Positions 44,754-54,465 of a stretch of 64,000 bases of DNA are shown here, one piece after another. Where the stretch lies: assembly GCA_016840285.1 (NCBI GenBank), contig JAEOSR010000163.1, positions 65,777-129,776 of the forward strand, in the 5' to 3' direction. The position numbers and the translations under genes are program-made. The notes beneath the pieces are model-generated. The model was not told the DNA's origin. It did no database searches and saw only the letters and a list, made by a program, of their open reading frames with translations. Numbering within the stretch: the first letter of the stretch is position 1; the number at the start of each line of letters is the position of its first letter. This DNA comes from Candidatus Hodarchaeota archaeon. Lineage in GTDB: Archaea > Asgardarchaeota > Heimdallarchaeia > Hodarchaeales > Hodarchaeaceae.

Positions 44754-46544
44754 ATGGCTGCACGACTCTATCTTAGATCGTTTTGGATTTTGACGTTCCT
44801 TTGGGGGATTGTCTTCGTACTTGCTATGGTCTTAGCTTATTTAATCTCGGTAGCTGGAGTTATCCCTGAAGGTTCTGAATATTTGATCATTCTCCTACCA
44901 GTTATCTTCGCATTTATCATTGTAGGATTTCAGTTCTTGATTTCCCCTTGGATCATGGATATCACCATCTCTTGGGTATATCAAGCTACTAAGTACCAGG
45001 TTGATGAATTACCCGCGCATATCCGTAATTTTCTCCATCAACAAATGGAACTTCATAATTTTTCTCTGAAATGGGTTGCTATCATCCACGATAATAATCC
45101 CAATGCCTTTACTTACGGTCATACTAAAAAAAGAGCCCGAATGGCTATTACTGAAGGAATATTAAACTATTTAGATGAATCAGAACAAATAGCTGTTGTA
45201 GCTCACGAATGTGGTCATATTATTCATCGAGACTTCATTTGGATGACTATGGCCGCCGCTATCCCGTTGATTTGTTACTCTTTTTATCAGGGCCTTTGGA
45301 CTTTCGCACGAATTTCAGCTCGTGGTAGTAGAGACGATGATGCAGCCAAAGTGAGCGCTGTTGCACTTGTTGTTGCAATAGGAGCTTTTATTGCATATTA
45401 TGTTTCTCATTTTCTAGTCCTTTTTCTTTCACGTGTTCGAGAATACTATGCAGATAGTTTCTCTGCGGAAGCGACAGGCGATCCAGGGGCATTATCAAGA
45501 GCTCTAGTAAAAATTGCTTATGGTATGGTTAAAGAGGACTCAGCAACTCAAGAAAGGATGCGTGACGAAAGTGCATCTCCAGCTGCGAGGAAACAGGCAT
45601 CCAAACAAAGCGCATTTAATACTGGAATGCGTTCTTTAGGAATTTTTGATGTTAGTGGAGCACGGAACTTGGCAATGTCTGCTTATGGGCGCGGTGTCAG
45701 TGACTTGAATGAAGAGACAGTCGCAATAGCTGCCCAGTGGGATCTTTCAAATCCGTGGGGTGGCTTTCTGGAACTCTTTTCTACCCATCCTCTCCCAGCC
45801 AAAAGGATTAGATCACTAAATAAAATGCAAGAAGAACGAGGTCTTAGACCAGAATTTCCAGGAATCGGTAAAGTGAAAATGCCTGAAAGTTTGTGGGATG
45901 AATTTCTAGTTGATCTCTTTTTATCTTATGTTTCACCTCTGTTAATCTTTATCTTGCCTCTTGTTGGTGCTTTTATAGTGTATCTTGTTGGAGATTCAAC
46001 TGGTACTCTATATGATCCAGCTATTGGTGTAGGTGTTGGCCTCCTTCTATTTGCATTGATTTGGAAATGGAGACGTCATGAAAAATACCCAAAGATAAGA
46101 GATAGTGATGAAACTGTTACAGTGGTTCACTGTTTAACTGATCATACAAAGAATTCGTATTATGAAGCTTCCCCCCTCCGTGGTAAGAAAGCAGTTTTCG
46201 AAGGCCGTGTTGTTGGTCGGGGAACACCAGGTTATTGGTTGAGCGAAGATCTCGTGATTCAAGATAAGACTGGTATAATCACATTGGATTACAGTCCTAT
46301 TTTAGGGTTCATGTCATGGATATTTGCACTTTTCAGGGTTCCTGGTTTGCAGGGAAGGATGGTTAAAGCTTATGGATGGTATCATCGTGTTCCCACCCCA
46401 ATGATGTCAGTATGGAAGATTGTCACTGAAGATGGAAAGACATATAAAAATCGCTGGTCAGGCCTTAACTGGTTATTCATGTGGATAGTTATTCTAATAG
46501 GACTTTTCTTCCTCATTTCTGGGTTGACAATTTCTATTGTCTAA
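44754..46544 (+). CDS. M48-family membrane zinc metalloprotease (HtpX-like) with extra C-terminal domain
   Basis: 596 residues. Two membrane helices lead (about 10-33, 43-65). The zinc motif is HECGH (His 151, Glu 152, His 155) and the third ligand is in SRVREYYADSFSAEATG. Two more helices follow near 165-215. After residue 370, two hydrophobic helices and a beta-rich domain (about 440-560, with GKKAVFEGRVVGRG) and a final helix extend well beyond HtpX. HtpX proteins clear damaged membrane proteins. AGGTG lies eight bases before the ATG. Confidence 0.86.
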   Translation: MAARLYLRSFWILTFLWGIVFVLAMVLAYLISVAGVIPEGSEYLIILLPVIFAFIIVGFQFLISPWIMDITISWVYQATKYQVDELPAHIRNFLHQQMELHNFSLKWVAIIHDNNPNAFTYGHTKKRARMAITEGILNYLDESEQIAVVAHECGHIIHRDFIWMTMAAAIPLICYSFYQGLWTFARISARGSRDDDAAKVSAVALVVAIGAFIAYYVSHFLVLFLSRVREYYADSFSAEATGDPGALSRALVKIAYGMVKEDSATQERMRDESASPAARKQASKQSAFNTGMRSLGIFDVSGARNLAMSAYGRGVSDLNEETVAIAAQWDLSNPWGGFLELFSTHPLPAKRIRSLNKMQEERGLRPEFPGIGKVKMPESLWDEFLVDLFLSYVSPLLIFILPLVGAFIVYLVGDSTGTLYDPAIGVGVGLLLFALIWKWRRHEKYPKIRDSDETVTVVHCLTDHTKNSYYEASPLRGKKAVFEGRVVGRGTPGYWLSEDLVIQDKTGIITLDYSPILGFMSWIFALFRVPGLQGRMVKAYGWYHRVPTPMMSVWKIVTEDGKTYKNRWSGLNWLFMWIVILIGLFFLISGLTISIV

Positions 46545-46552
46545 AAATCCCC

Positions 46553-46560
46553 TTTTTTTT
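46553..46560 (+). terminator. T8 tract after the M48 protease gene
   Basis: Eight T follow CCCC, nine bases after the stop codon. Archaeal transcription often ends at such runs. No hairpin was seen. Confidence 0.4.
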
Positions 46561-46767
46561 CATCATTTCATGAATGAGTACCTCTTTTATATCGATCTTC
46601 TTCATACATACAATCAAAAACCCCAGAAAACGAATCTCTATATTTTCGAGGAGTATCCAACCAATTAACAAGAACTGTGAAAAGGGGAGCGATAGGTTTC
46701 GAAGTAAGCCCTCTTACCAGAAGAAGTCAACTTTTCAGGAGGTTTTCTTTTTTTTTCATATTCTCTA

Positions 46768-47601
46768 CTAGGTCAAGAGTAATCCTATATCTTTTCGATA
46801 TTGTCTCTGTTGACGAATTTTATCTAGATCTAAAGTAACTGTTACTATACCCCTGCTACCATTGGGTATTGATGATAGTATATTCGTTCCAGGCGGTTCA
46901 TCGTTAGAAAAGCGCCATGAGGGATCAACAATACAGCTAGCCCCAGCACACCAATAAGGTTCGCGAATAGGTTGTATTGCACTGTCACTTACAATGACAG
47001 CAGTAGCAGCTTCTTTTGCACGAATTACTGCGAGATTGTGCCACATAAAACGGCCGTAGTTTGTATAAGACTGATCAGGGATTGTGGTTAGAATTGGACA
47101 AAAAATAAGATCTATATCTTCTGTTACCAATAAGGAATATTCATTAGTGTTCCACAGATCACTGCAAATCTGGATTGTTGCTTTCCAGTCATTTATTTGC
47201 CAAAATAGGTTCTTATTTCCAGGAGATATTTCTTGAACCTGTTCATATCCAAAAGGATGACGTTTATCATACATTCCAATTAAGTGGCCTGATGGATCAA
47301 AAATATGTGCCCGGTTAAAATAGGAATCTTTATCGTTTACTAAATGACTTCCACCAATTATCCATACTTTATAACGAATGGCTGTGTTTTTTAAAAAATT
47401 CATTGATGAATCATGTATAGTTTCGGTATAACTCCCTTTTCTCATCCCATTCCAGTACTCAGGGAAGCAAATAACCTTGGAAGACTTAATGGTAGTTGAA
47501 TATTCACTGAAAAGATTCTGATATTCATCTAAGTTGTATCTGAATTCATCAACAGTTAAATCTGGTTGGAGAGCGGTAATTTTTAACTGAGACGATATCA
47601 A
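46768..47601 (-). CDS. Carbon-nitrogen hydrolase (nitrilase superfamily)
   Basis: 277 residues. The catalytic triad is visible: Glu 48 (ICFPEYWNG), Lys 113 (YDKRHPFGYE) and Cys 146 (IQICSDLWN). The pattern is that of amidase-type members of the superfamily, which split C-N bonds in small amides. It starts with TTG and lies 20 bases downstream of the HdrD-like gene on the same strand, so the two are likely on one transcript. The substrate is not known. Confidence 0.87.
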   Translation of the reverse strand: MISSQLKITALQPDLTVDEFRYNLDEYQNLFSEYSTTIKSSKVICFPEYWNGMRKGSYTETIHDSSMNFLKNTAIRYKVWIIGGSHLVNDKDSYFNRAHIFDPSGHLIGMYDKRHPFGYEQVQEISPGNKNLFWQINDWKATIQICSDLWNTNEYSLLVTEDIDLIFCPILTTIPDQSYTNYGRFMWHNLAVIRAKEAATAVIVSDSAIQPIREPYWCAGASCIVDPSWRFSNDEPPGTNILSSIPNGSRGIVTVTLDLDKIRQQRQYRKDIGLLLT

Positions 47602-47621
47602 ATAAAGAATACTCCTACCAC

Positions 47622-48848
47622 TTAATGATTCATTGTTAGAGAATTGATATAGTTTTGTGATAGTCTGTGAACTAACTGGGATATATCAATGGAGAGGATA
47701 GATGATTGTTGTTCTCGAAGAAATTGATCAATATTTAATTGACATGAGGGGCAAGCATTTAGACATAATTCTGTTCCGCTTTTTTCCATCTGTTGAATGA
47801 GCTTTAAAACAACATCTTTTGCTATCTCAGGGTAATTTGCTTTGACTAATCCTCCTGCTCCACAACAAAGAGCATTCTCACGATTGTTGGGTAATTCTAA
47901 ATTTTCTACTCCAGGTAGATGGTCAATTAATTCTCGTGGAATATCATATTCACCACAATGCCGACCTAACTCACAGGGGTCTTTGAAAGAGACGTTAATT
48001 TGGGTAAGGCTCAATAATTTCAGTTTTCCTTTCTTAATTAGGTTTAAAAGGTATTCCATATGAGTTATCACTTTGAAGGGCAACTCTTTTCCTAATAACT
48101 TAGGATATTCTTGTTTGATTACACGGTAACATCCAGCACACGAAACAAATAGTGTTTTTATTCCTAGCTTTTCAATTTCTGCCACATTATGTTCAGCTAG
48201 CTTTTTAGCTTTCTCCTGACATCCTCCTAATAAAAAGGGGTTTCCACAACAGTTTTCTGTTGGAGAAAAAACCGAAATTCTTTCATTTGCATGATTCACT
48301 AGTTTTAGAATTGTCACTGGCGCTCCTGCCGCTCTTCCCATATAAGATGCCACGCAACCAATAAAATAACCTACTTCTGCAGGCTTGTTGACCATCTCAT
48401 CATAAATATCTTCAACGTCAAAATTCCAAAAATTTCGATCAGCTTGGTCCATCCCGTAAATATTGAATTTTGTTTCCAAATTTGAAAAAAGTTTCTTCGT
48501 ATCCGATGGTAAACGATCTTGAACTAACCCCTTTAATTCAGTATAAACCTCTGTCAGTGGAATATCTACAATACATTCTTGTTCACACGCGCCGCAGAAT
48601 GTACACTGAAATAAACCCTCTGTAAGGGCATCCAAGCCCTCATCTTTTTTTAATAACCCCTGTGCAAGGTTTCTCGCTGTGATCATCTTTCCTCTCCCTG
48701 TCACAATTTCATGACGCACTGAAAGAAAAGTAGGGCATGCTGCGTTATTATTAACGCAATATGCACAGTAAGCACAAGTAAAAAACTCATCGTAGTATTT
48801 TAAATGTTTCAAATTCAAACAATTAATCCCCGAGAGGGTCACGATCAA
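47622..48848 (-). CDS. HdrD/GlpC-like Fe-S oxidoreductase subunit with two CCG domains
   Basis: 408 residues. Two ferredoxin-type clusters near the N-terminus: CAYCAYCVNNNAACPTF, with an unusually long last spacing, and CTFCGACEQECIVDI, of standard form. Two CCG domains follow (NCCGNPFLLGG, SCAGCYRVIKQEYP; ALCCGAGGLVKANYPEIA, NACPSCQLNI). These make up the heterodisulfide-reductase type subunit that passes electrons to a disulfide or quinone. No partner HdrE, FAD-binding or dehydrogenase subunit is adjacent. It starts with TTG or GTG near the first residues, so the N-terminus is uncertain. Confidence 0.86.
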   Translation of the reverse strand: MIVTLSGINCLNLKHLKYYDEFFTCAYCAYCVNNNAACPTFLSVRHEIVTGRGKMITARNLAQGLLKKDEGLDALTEGLFQCTFCGACEQECIVDIPLTEVYTELKGLVQDRLPSDTKKLFSNLETKFNIYGMDQADRNFWNFDVEDIYDEMVNKPAEVGYFIGCVASYMGRAAGAPVTILKLVNHANERISVFSPTENCCGNPFLLGGCQEKAKKLAEHNVAEIEKLGIKTLFVSCAGCYRVIKQEYPKLLGKELPFKVITHMEYLLNLIKKGKLKLLSLTQINVSFKDPCELGRHCGEYDIPRELIDHLPGVENLELPNNRENALCCGAGGLVKANYPEIAKDVVLKLIQQMEKSGTELCLNACPSCQLNIDQFLREQQSSILSIDISQLVHRLSQNYINSLTMNH

Positions 48849-48926
48849 TCTATTATACTCATTATTTTTCCTTTTTTTTAACCATTATTATTCGAAAGGT
48901 AGAGTAGTATTGAGAATAATCTAATT

Positions 48927-49898
48927 TTAGAAGGGTGCATAACCATAACTCATCAGATATTCCTGTTCTTCAGGTGTGAGTTCTCCTTTGTCCCTTTTTT
49001 TAAGAAGAGCTTCGATTTTTTCTTCGATTTTTCCATAAACCTGTTTATGAGTCTCTTCTGAGATTAATTTCTTTACTTTGGAAATCTTTCCCTTTAAAGC
49101 GTCAAGTTCTTCCTGTTTTGCCTCGATTATAACTTTTAATTCCTCAATCTGCTGAAGATGTTTCACAAATTCTTCATGAGCTTTATCCTCTTCCTCCTTC
49201 AATGGTTTAATGCGACTGTACATCTGCTGAACTTTATTACCAATCTCTTTTTTATCTGCTTCTTCCTGAGAGATTTTTTTATCGATTTCAGCGATCTCTT
49301 GCTCTATTTTTTCTTTTGTTTTAGGAATATTTCCCAAATAGTCAGCAACTATTGCTTCATTTCTTTTTTCTAAGAGGGCAATTCTCTCTTCGATTCGCTG
49401 GATTTCTTCAATGAGAATCTCTTCATCATCACGAGAAAGAGATTTAGTTTGTTGCATGAATTCTAGTTCATAAAGGTGAAATTTTAACTCTACCAAGGTG
49501 AGTTGTTCTAATTGTGGTTGTGTCAATATTTTAAATACAGGCCCATCCGCCCGTTTAGCTTGTCTGCGGAGAAAATCTCTCCGTTTCTTTAACATCTCGA
49601 GTAAATCTTTTTGTGAATCGCGTGTTTCGATTTCGGGGACTGCTTTCGCGAGAAGCGCCTGTCGTTCAGCTTTAAATTTATCCCGTTGTTTTCTAAAGCG
49701 TGTTGTGAGTTTTTGTTCATTTTGAAGATTTTTACGCATGATTTTAATATCTTCAATCAAGTATTTTTGCTGTTCATAATGCAACTTTAATTGCTCTTTA
49801 TTCGTTGACAAAAGAATCAGCTCTTTTTGGGTTTTGAAGCTCTGTATTTCCCAAGCCGCTAAGGATAGATGAAATAGAGCGGAGTATGAATAGTACAT
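48927..49898 (-). CDS. Coiled-coil protein, COG1340-like
   Basis: 323 residues, nearly all heptad-patterned helix rich in Glu, Lys and Gln, especially from residue 30 to 300. A conserved patch in the middle (YELEFMQQTKSLSRDDEEIL then EEIQRIEERIALLEKRN) resembles the archaeal coiled-coil family COG1340. It ends TPEEQEYLMSYGYAPF. No membrane helix is obvious beyond a weakly hydrophobic start. It is likely structural; members are sometimes misnamed phosphoserine phosphatase. Confidence 0.75.
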   Translation of the reverse strand: MYYSYSALFHLSLAAWEIQSFKTQKELILLSTNKEQLKLHYEQQKYLIEDIKIMRKNLQNEQKLTTRFRKQRDKFKAERQALLAKAVPEIETRDSQKDLLEMLKKRRDFLRRQAKRADGPVFKILTQPQLEQLTLVELKFHLYELEFMQQTKSLSRDDEEILIEEIQRIEERIALLEKRNEAIVADYLGNIPKTKEKIEQEIAEIDKKISQEEADKKEIGNKVQQMYSRIKPLKEEEDKAHEEFVKHLQQIEELKVIIEAKQEELDALKGKISKVKKLISEETHKQVYGKIEEKIEALLKKRDKGELTPEEQEYLMSYGYAPF

Positions 49899-50021
49899 AG
49901 TATAAATTAAATGATGCTTTCATATAATGAAGATACAGACTATTTTTAAGAGGTTGTCCCTCAAATTTCATCAAGTCATAATTAGCTATCAAAACCTCAA
50001 TTATAGTAAAGAGGAGATTCT

Positions 50022-50543
50022 ATGGATTTTTTTGAGGTTGTTATCAGAAATAAACGCTTTAAAGAATTTGAACCTGACCAAACGTTAGATTCTGGTCAAA
50101 TTAAACAATTATTAGCTTGTGCCCAATTAGCTCCCTCATTATCAGACATTCAGAATTTTACTTTCATCATAATTACTGATTTCGACTTGAAACAGCAAAT
50201 AGCGAAAAAAACAGCGGATTTTGAGTGGATAAAGGATGCTGCAGCAATTTTTGCAGTTGTTGTTGTTACTGAAGAGGAAGATGATGTTAATATCATCGAT
50301 GCTATTGTCTCAAGTTCTCAAATGATGATGGCTGCTACAGCAACACATCTGGGAAGTAGTTTCATTGTAGACTTTGATCAAGAAGCCATTGCAGATCTAG
50401 TAGGTGTTACGGATGCCCGCTTGTCTGTGATGGGTTTAATACCTATTGGAACACCCTTAGATGAGGGTTTACAGGGCTATAAGAGAACCTTGACGGAATT
50501 AAGTAATCATAATAGGCTAGGGGAACCCTATAAATTCGATTAA
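50022..50543 (+). CDS. Nitroreductase-family flavoprotein
   Basis: 173 residues, within the family's usual range. The N-terminal RNKRFKEFEPDQTLDSGQIKQLL and the flavin-binding CAQLAPSLSDIQNFTFIII match the nitroreductase fold, although the usual Arg-Arg/Ser-x-Arg pattern is slightly altered (NKRFKEF). The C-terminus has GLIPIGTP. The protein should bind FMN as a dimer and reduce a small molecule with NAD(P)H. GAGGAG precedes the ATG. Confidence 0.8.
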   Translation: MDFFEVVIRNKRFKEFEPDQTLDSGQIKQLLACAQLAPSLSDIQNFTFIIITDFDLKQQIAKKTADFEWIKDAAAIFAVVVVTEEEDDVNIIDAIVSSSQMMMAATATHLGSSFIVDFDQEAIADLVGVTDARLSVMGLIPIGTPLDEGLQGYKRTLTELSNHNRLGEPYKFD

Positions 50544-50623
50544 TTTATTTATATCCGAACTCAATGATTTACTCCTCTTATATTGTTTAATATCCTAAAT
50601 TGAGAGAAAAAAGGGAACCATTG

Positions 50624-51154
50624 ATGGTTTCACTTGATATAGAGCCACATGACAATAATAAGGCTTACTTAATTGTAAAAATCGATTTAAATGAATTTGC
50701 AATTTCAATTGTCCAGATAGATGGAGTTGGGGAATTCGATAACGAGTTTCATAATAATGCTGATTTTGAATACTGTTTAGGCAATTATCATAATCAGAAT
50801 CGAATTATCCCGATTTTAAATTTGAAAAAATATCTTCGTTGTCCCTTTGATAATTTTGATCAAACATCACAATCAAGAATCCTTTTTCTAAGGTATTCAG
50901 AAAAAATAATCCGTAAATTAGGTACTATCAACGTTGGATTCGGTGTTGATGCCATTATTGGATTGTATCATGCTGTAACATCGGAAAGGATAAGAAATAT
51001 TAAAGATGACATCTCAGAAGAACTAAACTGCTTTCAAATAAATTCATATGTCGAGATTAACTCAAAATTATATCCCATTTTGGACTTGAGAATGCTTCTT
51101 GATTTTACTTCATTGAAAAATACATTAGAACAGCTTTTACCAGAAAAAATTTAA
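50624..51154 (+). CDS. CheW-like domain protein
   Basis: 176 residues. The alternating beta pattern and three conserved spots suit CheW: NQNRIIPILNLKKYL (the GxxxPxxDL-like repeat), SRILFLRYSEK, GFGVDAIIG, and YPILDLRMLLDF. CheW links chemoreceptors to the kinase CheA, but neither is in the window. The following histidine kinase gene, 61 bases on, may use this domain as an adaptor (inference). Start at ATG 50624 instead of the TTG at 50600 is a choice; both are open. Confidence 0.6.
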   Translation: MVSLDIEPHDNNKAYLIVKIDLNEFAISIVQIDGVGEFDNEFHNNADFEYCLGNYHNQNRIIPILNLKKYLRCPFDNFDQTSQSRILFLRYSEKIIRKLGTINVGFGVDAIIGLYHAVTSERIRNIKDDISEELNCFQINSYVEINSKLYPILDLRMLLDFTSLKNTLEQLLPEKI

Positions 51155-51215
51155 TAATGACGTTTATCAGTTACTGTTAACTGGAAAAAGATATGTGTTT
51201 TAGTGGGGTAATTTA

Positions 51216-52679
51216 GTGGAAAATATAGGGAACAATATTAGAGTTTTCTGTCTTTATGAGAACCAACATGAACTTGAGTCCTTTCTAAATACAGCCCTAT
51301 CACAAACACAAATTCAGCGGTATTTAATCAGTTTTTCTAATTCGAAAAAATCTCCTTCAAAACTCCATTCTTCTATAGAAAATGGCTTTCAAACCATTAC
51401 GATCAAGGTTCCAACGAAGGTGACTGCGAAATGGAAGAGAAGTGAGTTTTTAACCAATTTGGATGACTTGTTAACTGATTTTCCAAAAACATCAACACGT
51501 CAAAGCTTTTTCCTCGATTTTACTGCCATGAGAATCACCCAAAGCTTTGTAAAGTTCGTTGAGTCGTCATTAGAGGACAAAATTTCCAATTATGACATTT
51601 CCTGTTCCATTTTTTCTCTCTTTCTTGAGAAAAATCTAGGAAAAAAACTAATAGCTAATCTAGCTTTTACGTATCCATTTTTGTGCTTAACAGATTCTCA
51701 AATTCACCCAAATTTCTATTATGAGGCCGAAAAAGGTGGGAAATTCCCAGCTACTCTCCGAGATCTTTATCAACCCATTCAGCTGTTACTGGAGGAATTA
51801 GAAAAAGACTCACTTGAACACAATCGCTTAAATAAAGAACTATTTATGTTATCAACACACAGCAATATTCTTGAAACATCTTTAGCGACTTTCCTGGAAA
51901 TTGAGAGAAGTCAGATGGGATCAGGCCGTAAGAGCACTCCTGCTGATTTAATTTCTTTATCAGATTACAGAAATCTAAAACAACGATATGATGAAAAGAC
52001 TCAGATGCTTTCTGCAGTTAGTCATGACCTAAAATCACCCATAGCTGCAATTCAAGGTTTTGCTGAAATATTGAGAGATGGTTTAGTTGGAGAAGTCACT
52101 CAAGAGATGAAAAAACACCTTGAAATGATTGTGTCTAATTCAAAGAGACTTTCTCGGATGGTTGGGAGCATCATGGAAATGGAATCGCTTGATCGTTCTG
52201 ATTATATTGATGAAAAACAGACATTCGACCTTGTCGAGATGATAGATGATGCTAAGATGTCGGTTCTTCCCCAAATGATCCAAAAGGATCTAGAGATTCA
52301 AATATACACTCCTGATTCGTTAGAAATGGTTGGTAATCGCGAGCTATTACTACGAGCCTTACAAAACATTTTGGATAACGCGGTTAAATACTCTCCTCCA
52401 AAAAAAGGACAGATAGATCTATATGCTGAAGAACAAGACATTAAAGGCCAAAAAGTTATTAAAATAACGGTGAAAGACAACGGATTTGGATTTAATAAAA
52501 AGAATCTAAGACGAGTTTTTGAACCATTCACCAAATTTGAGCCTGGTTCGACGTCTACCGGTTTAGGATTATCCATCGTAAAAAAAATCGTTAACTCGAT
52601 TCACGGTGGAACAATTGAAATCACTTCACTTGGGAGAAAAAAAGGAACTACAGTCACTATTTTTCTTCCTAAGACATAA
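51216..52679 (+). CDS. Sensor histidine kinase with N-terminal MEDS-like domain
   Basis: 487 residues, soluble, starting with GTG. The N-terminal about 200 residues are of an alpha/beta type beginning VFCLYENQHELESFL, which resembles the MEDS sensory domain (a tentative match). HisKA follows (LSAVSHDLKSPIAAIQGFAE; His about 269), and the HATPase domain has NILDNAVKYSPP, DNGFGF and STGLGLSIVKKIVN. All catalytic boxes are intact. It follows the CheW-like gene on the same strand. No response regulator is nearby. Confidence 0.87.
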   Translation: MENIGNNIRVFCLYENQHELESFLNTALSQTQIQRYLISFSNSKKSPSKLHSSIENGFQTITIKVPTKVTAKWKRSEFLTNLDDLLTDFPKTSTRQSFFLDFTAMRITQSFVKFVESSLEDKISNYDISCSIFSLFLEKNLGKKLIANLAFTYPFLCLTDSQIHPNFYYEAEKGGKFPATLRDLYQPIQLLLEELEKDSLEHNRLNKELFMLSTHSNILETSLATFLEIERSQMGSGRKSTPADLISLSDYRNLKQRYDEKTQMLSAVSHDLKSPIAAIQGFAEILRDGLVGEVTQEMKKHLEMIVSNSKRLSRMVGSIMEMESLDRSDYIDEKQTFDLVEMIDDAKMSVLPQMIQKDLEIQIYTPDSLEMVGNRELLLRALQNILDNAVKYSPPKKGQIDLYAEEQDIKGQKVIKITVKDNGFGFNKKNLRRVFEPFTKFEPGSTSTGLGLSIVKKIVNSIHGGTIEITSLGRKKGTTVTIFLPKT

Positions 52680-52804
52680 ACAATTTTTTATATCAAAATA
52701 CTTGATGGAATTGTTGAACACATCTTGATATAGATACTTTCAATAAACCTAAATGTTAATAAAAAGGATCATACTCTCTAATAAACCCCCTTGAGTTTTT
52801 AACA

Positions 52805-53137
52805 TTGGAAATCAATCCCCTTAAACACTTTGAAAAGGAATATGCTCTCTTAATACTCCAGTACCTCCATTTGAATCCCAATGGACGAACCTTGGAGCAA
52901 ATATTTTCCTCCATTGAACATCATGCCTCTCCCTCAACTGTTAAGTCTAGATTAGATGTCCTTCTTGACCTTGATTTAATTTACAAAATCCATGGAAAAG
53001 AAGAGTTCGAGGTTCTTTATGCACTAACAGAGCGAGGAAGGTGTGCGAGTGAAGTGGTCTGGGATCTATTCAGAATTATTTTAAATCCACACGACAGCAA
53101 AAGAGACGATGGGGATATCATCGATTTCTATCGTTAA
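52805..53137 (+). CDS. Small winged-helix transcription regulator
   Basis: 110 residues from a TTG. The protein has a winged-helix layout: KEYALLILQYLHLNP, then a helix-turn-helix with SPSTVKSRLDVLLDLDLI, and a beta wing (FEVLYALTERGR). It resembles the MarR/PadR group in size. It has no sensor domain, so effector and targets are unknown. It precedes taw1 by 93 bases on the same strand. Confidence 0.62.
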   Translation: MEINPLKHFEKEYALLILQYLHLNPNGRTLEQIFSSIEHHASPSTVKSRLDVLLDLDLIYKIHGKEEFEVLYALTERGRCASEVVWDLFRIILNPHDSKRDDGDIIDFYR

Positions 53138-53230
53138 GAGTCGAACCCCCTTCTTATGGCTTTTACCAACTATTTTCATCCTTCCAATTATCAAAACGAT
53201 TAATTCAGTGCTTTCCAAAGAGGATTATCC

Positions 53231-54232
53231 ATGTCAGCAGCTCCTGAAAAAATGCAAGCCCTACTTAAAAAGCAAAAATATCAACTCTCTGGGAAAAATA
53301 CCGCTGTCAAAAAGTGTAATTGGACTCATAATGCGTTGAGAGAGAATCGCCTCTGTTATAAACGTTTTTACGGAATTCAATCTCACCGATGTGTTCAGTT
53401 TTCCCCCACGTTAATCTGCAATTTTTCTTGCCAGTTTTGTTGGCGAGTTCATGAGTCCGATCTTGGTTTAGGAAATATGTTTAATGATTATGATCCCTCT
53501 GACCCTGAAAAGCTCGTAAATATGTTTGATAGCCCAAAAACGGTTGTTAGTGGTATACTAGAAGGCCAACGTAAAATAATATGTGGATATAAACCATACA
53601 TTGACCCTATCAAATATAATGAGGCCATGAATCCTAAACATGCCACCATGAGTTTAACTGGAGAGCCTTTTCTCTATCCGTGGATTCCAGATCTAATTCA
53701 CGAATTAAAAAAACATAGGATGACTGTTTTCATCGTTTCAAATGGCAGTGTCCCTAGAACACTTCAAGCTATTTTAGAAGCTAAACATTATCCCACTCAA
53801 CTTTATATAACTCTACCTGCTCCTGGGAAAAAGAATTTTATTCGAACACATCGTCCTTTAGAGAAAGACATTGCATTAAACAAAATTTGGGAAACATTGC
53901 ACATAATTGGAAAAGGGACTCCATTTCGAACTGTTGCACGTTTAACTCTTGCTGAGGGATTTAATCTCATAGATCCCCCAGGATATGCTGAAATGATCGG
54001 AACTATGAATCCCTCATTTATTGAAGTGAAAGGCGTTGTTCACGTGGGTGCCACCGAAAAAAGAATTCCAAGATCAGCCATGCCTACTCATGATCGAATC
54101 TGTTCTTTTGCTAAAAAGCTTGAGGATTTAACTGAATATAAAATCGTTAGAGAATCAGAGGTAAGCCGTTTGGTGATATTATCAAATGGTAAGACTCCGC
54201 TAATGATCCCCGAACTAAAAAATTCAGCATGA
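53231..54232 (+). CDS. taw1: tRNA 4-demethylwyosine synthase (Taw1/TYW1-like radical SAM enzyme)
   Basis: 333 residues, the archaeal stand-alone length without the flavodoxin domain of eukaryotic TYW1. Cys 63, 67 and 70 (CNFSCQFC) form the radical SAM cluster. Cys 29, 42 and 54 lie at spacings expected for the second 4Fe-4S cluster. It joins two carbons from pyruvate to methylated G37 of tRNA-Phe, making imidazo-guanosine, the first ring-forming step of wybutosine synthesis. Segments MSLTGEPFLYPWI and FIVSNGSVPRTLQ are typical. Confidence 0.95.
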   Translation: MSAAPEKMQALLKKQKYQLSGKNTAVKKCNWTHNALRENRLCYKRFYGIQSHRCVQFSPTLICNFSCQFCWRVHESDLGLGNMFNDYDPSDPEKLVNMFDSPKTVVSGILEGQRKIICGYKPYIDPIKYNEAMNPKHATMSLTGEPFLYPWIPDLIHELKKHRMTVFIVSNGSVPRTLQAILEAKHYPTQLYITLPAPGKKNFIRTHRPLEKDIALNKIWETLHIIGKGTPFRTVARLTLAEGFNLIDPPGYAEMIGTMNPSFIEVKGVVHVGATEKRIPRSAMPTHDRICSFAKKLEDLTEYKIVRESEVSRLVILSNGKTPLMIPELKNSA

Positions 54233-54342
54233 AATCAACCTCCAATTGAAAAAATATATAACATCCTTTTTTAAAGAATAAGTTACATAATCAAATAAGA
54301 GTGTGTCATTTTATTCAGGTAATCCAAGTATTCTGTGTACTC

Positions 54343-54388
54343 GAAACCCAAGAAAGAGTCGTTTTTAATAAGGACTCTTCATGGTTTC
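54343..54388 (+). other. Two-tier inverted repeat after taw1
   Basis: AAGAGTC (54354-54360) pairs exactly with GACTCTT (54373-54379), and outside it GAAACC (54343-54348) pairs with GGTTTC (54383-54388). The loop is AT-rich and there is no T-tract directly after it, so a plain terminator is not obvious. It could be the 3' end of the taw1 transcript or a leader structure of the next gene at 54466. Confidence 0.45.
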
Positions 54389-54465
54389 AGGGGATTCATG
54401 AATATTTCATGTTGAAATTAAGGCCTGATAAGATAAAATGAATAAGTGACACAGGTGTTAACAAG

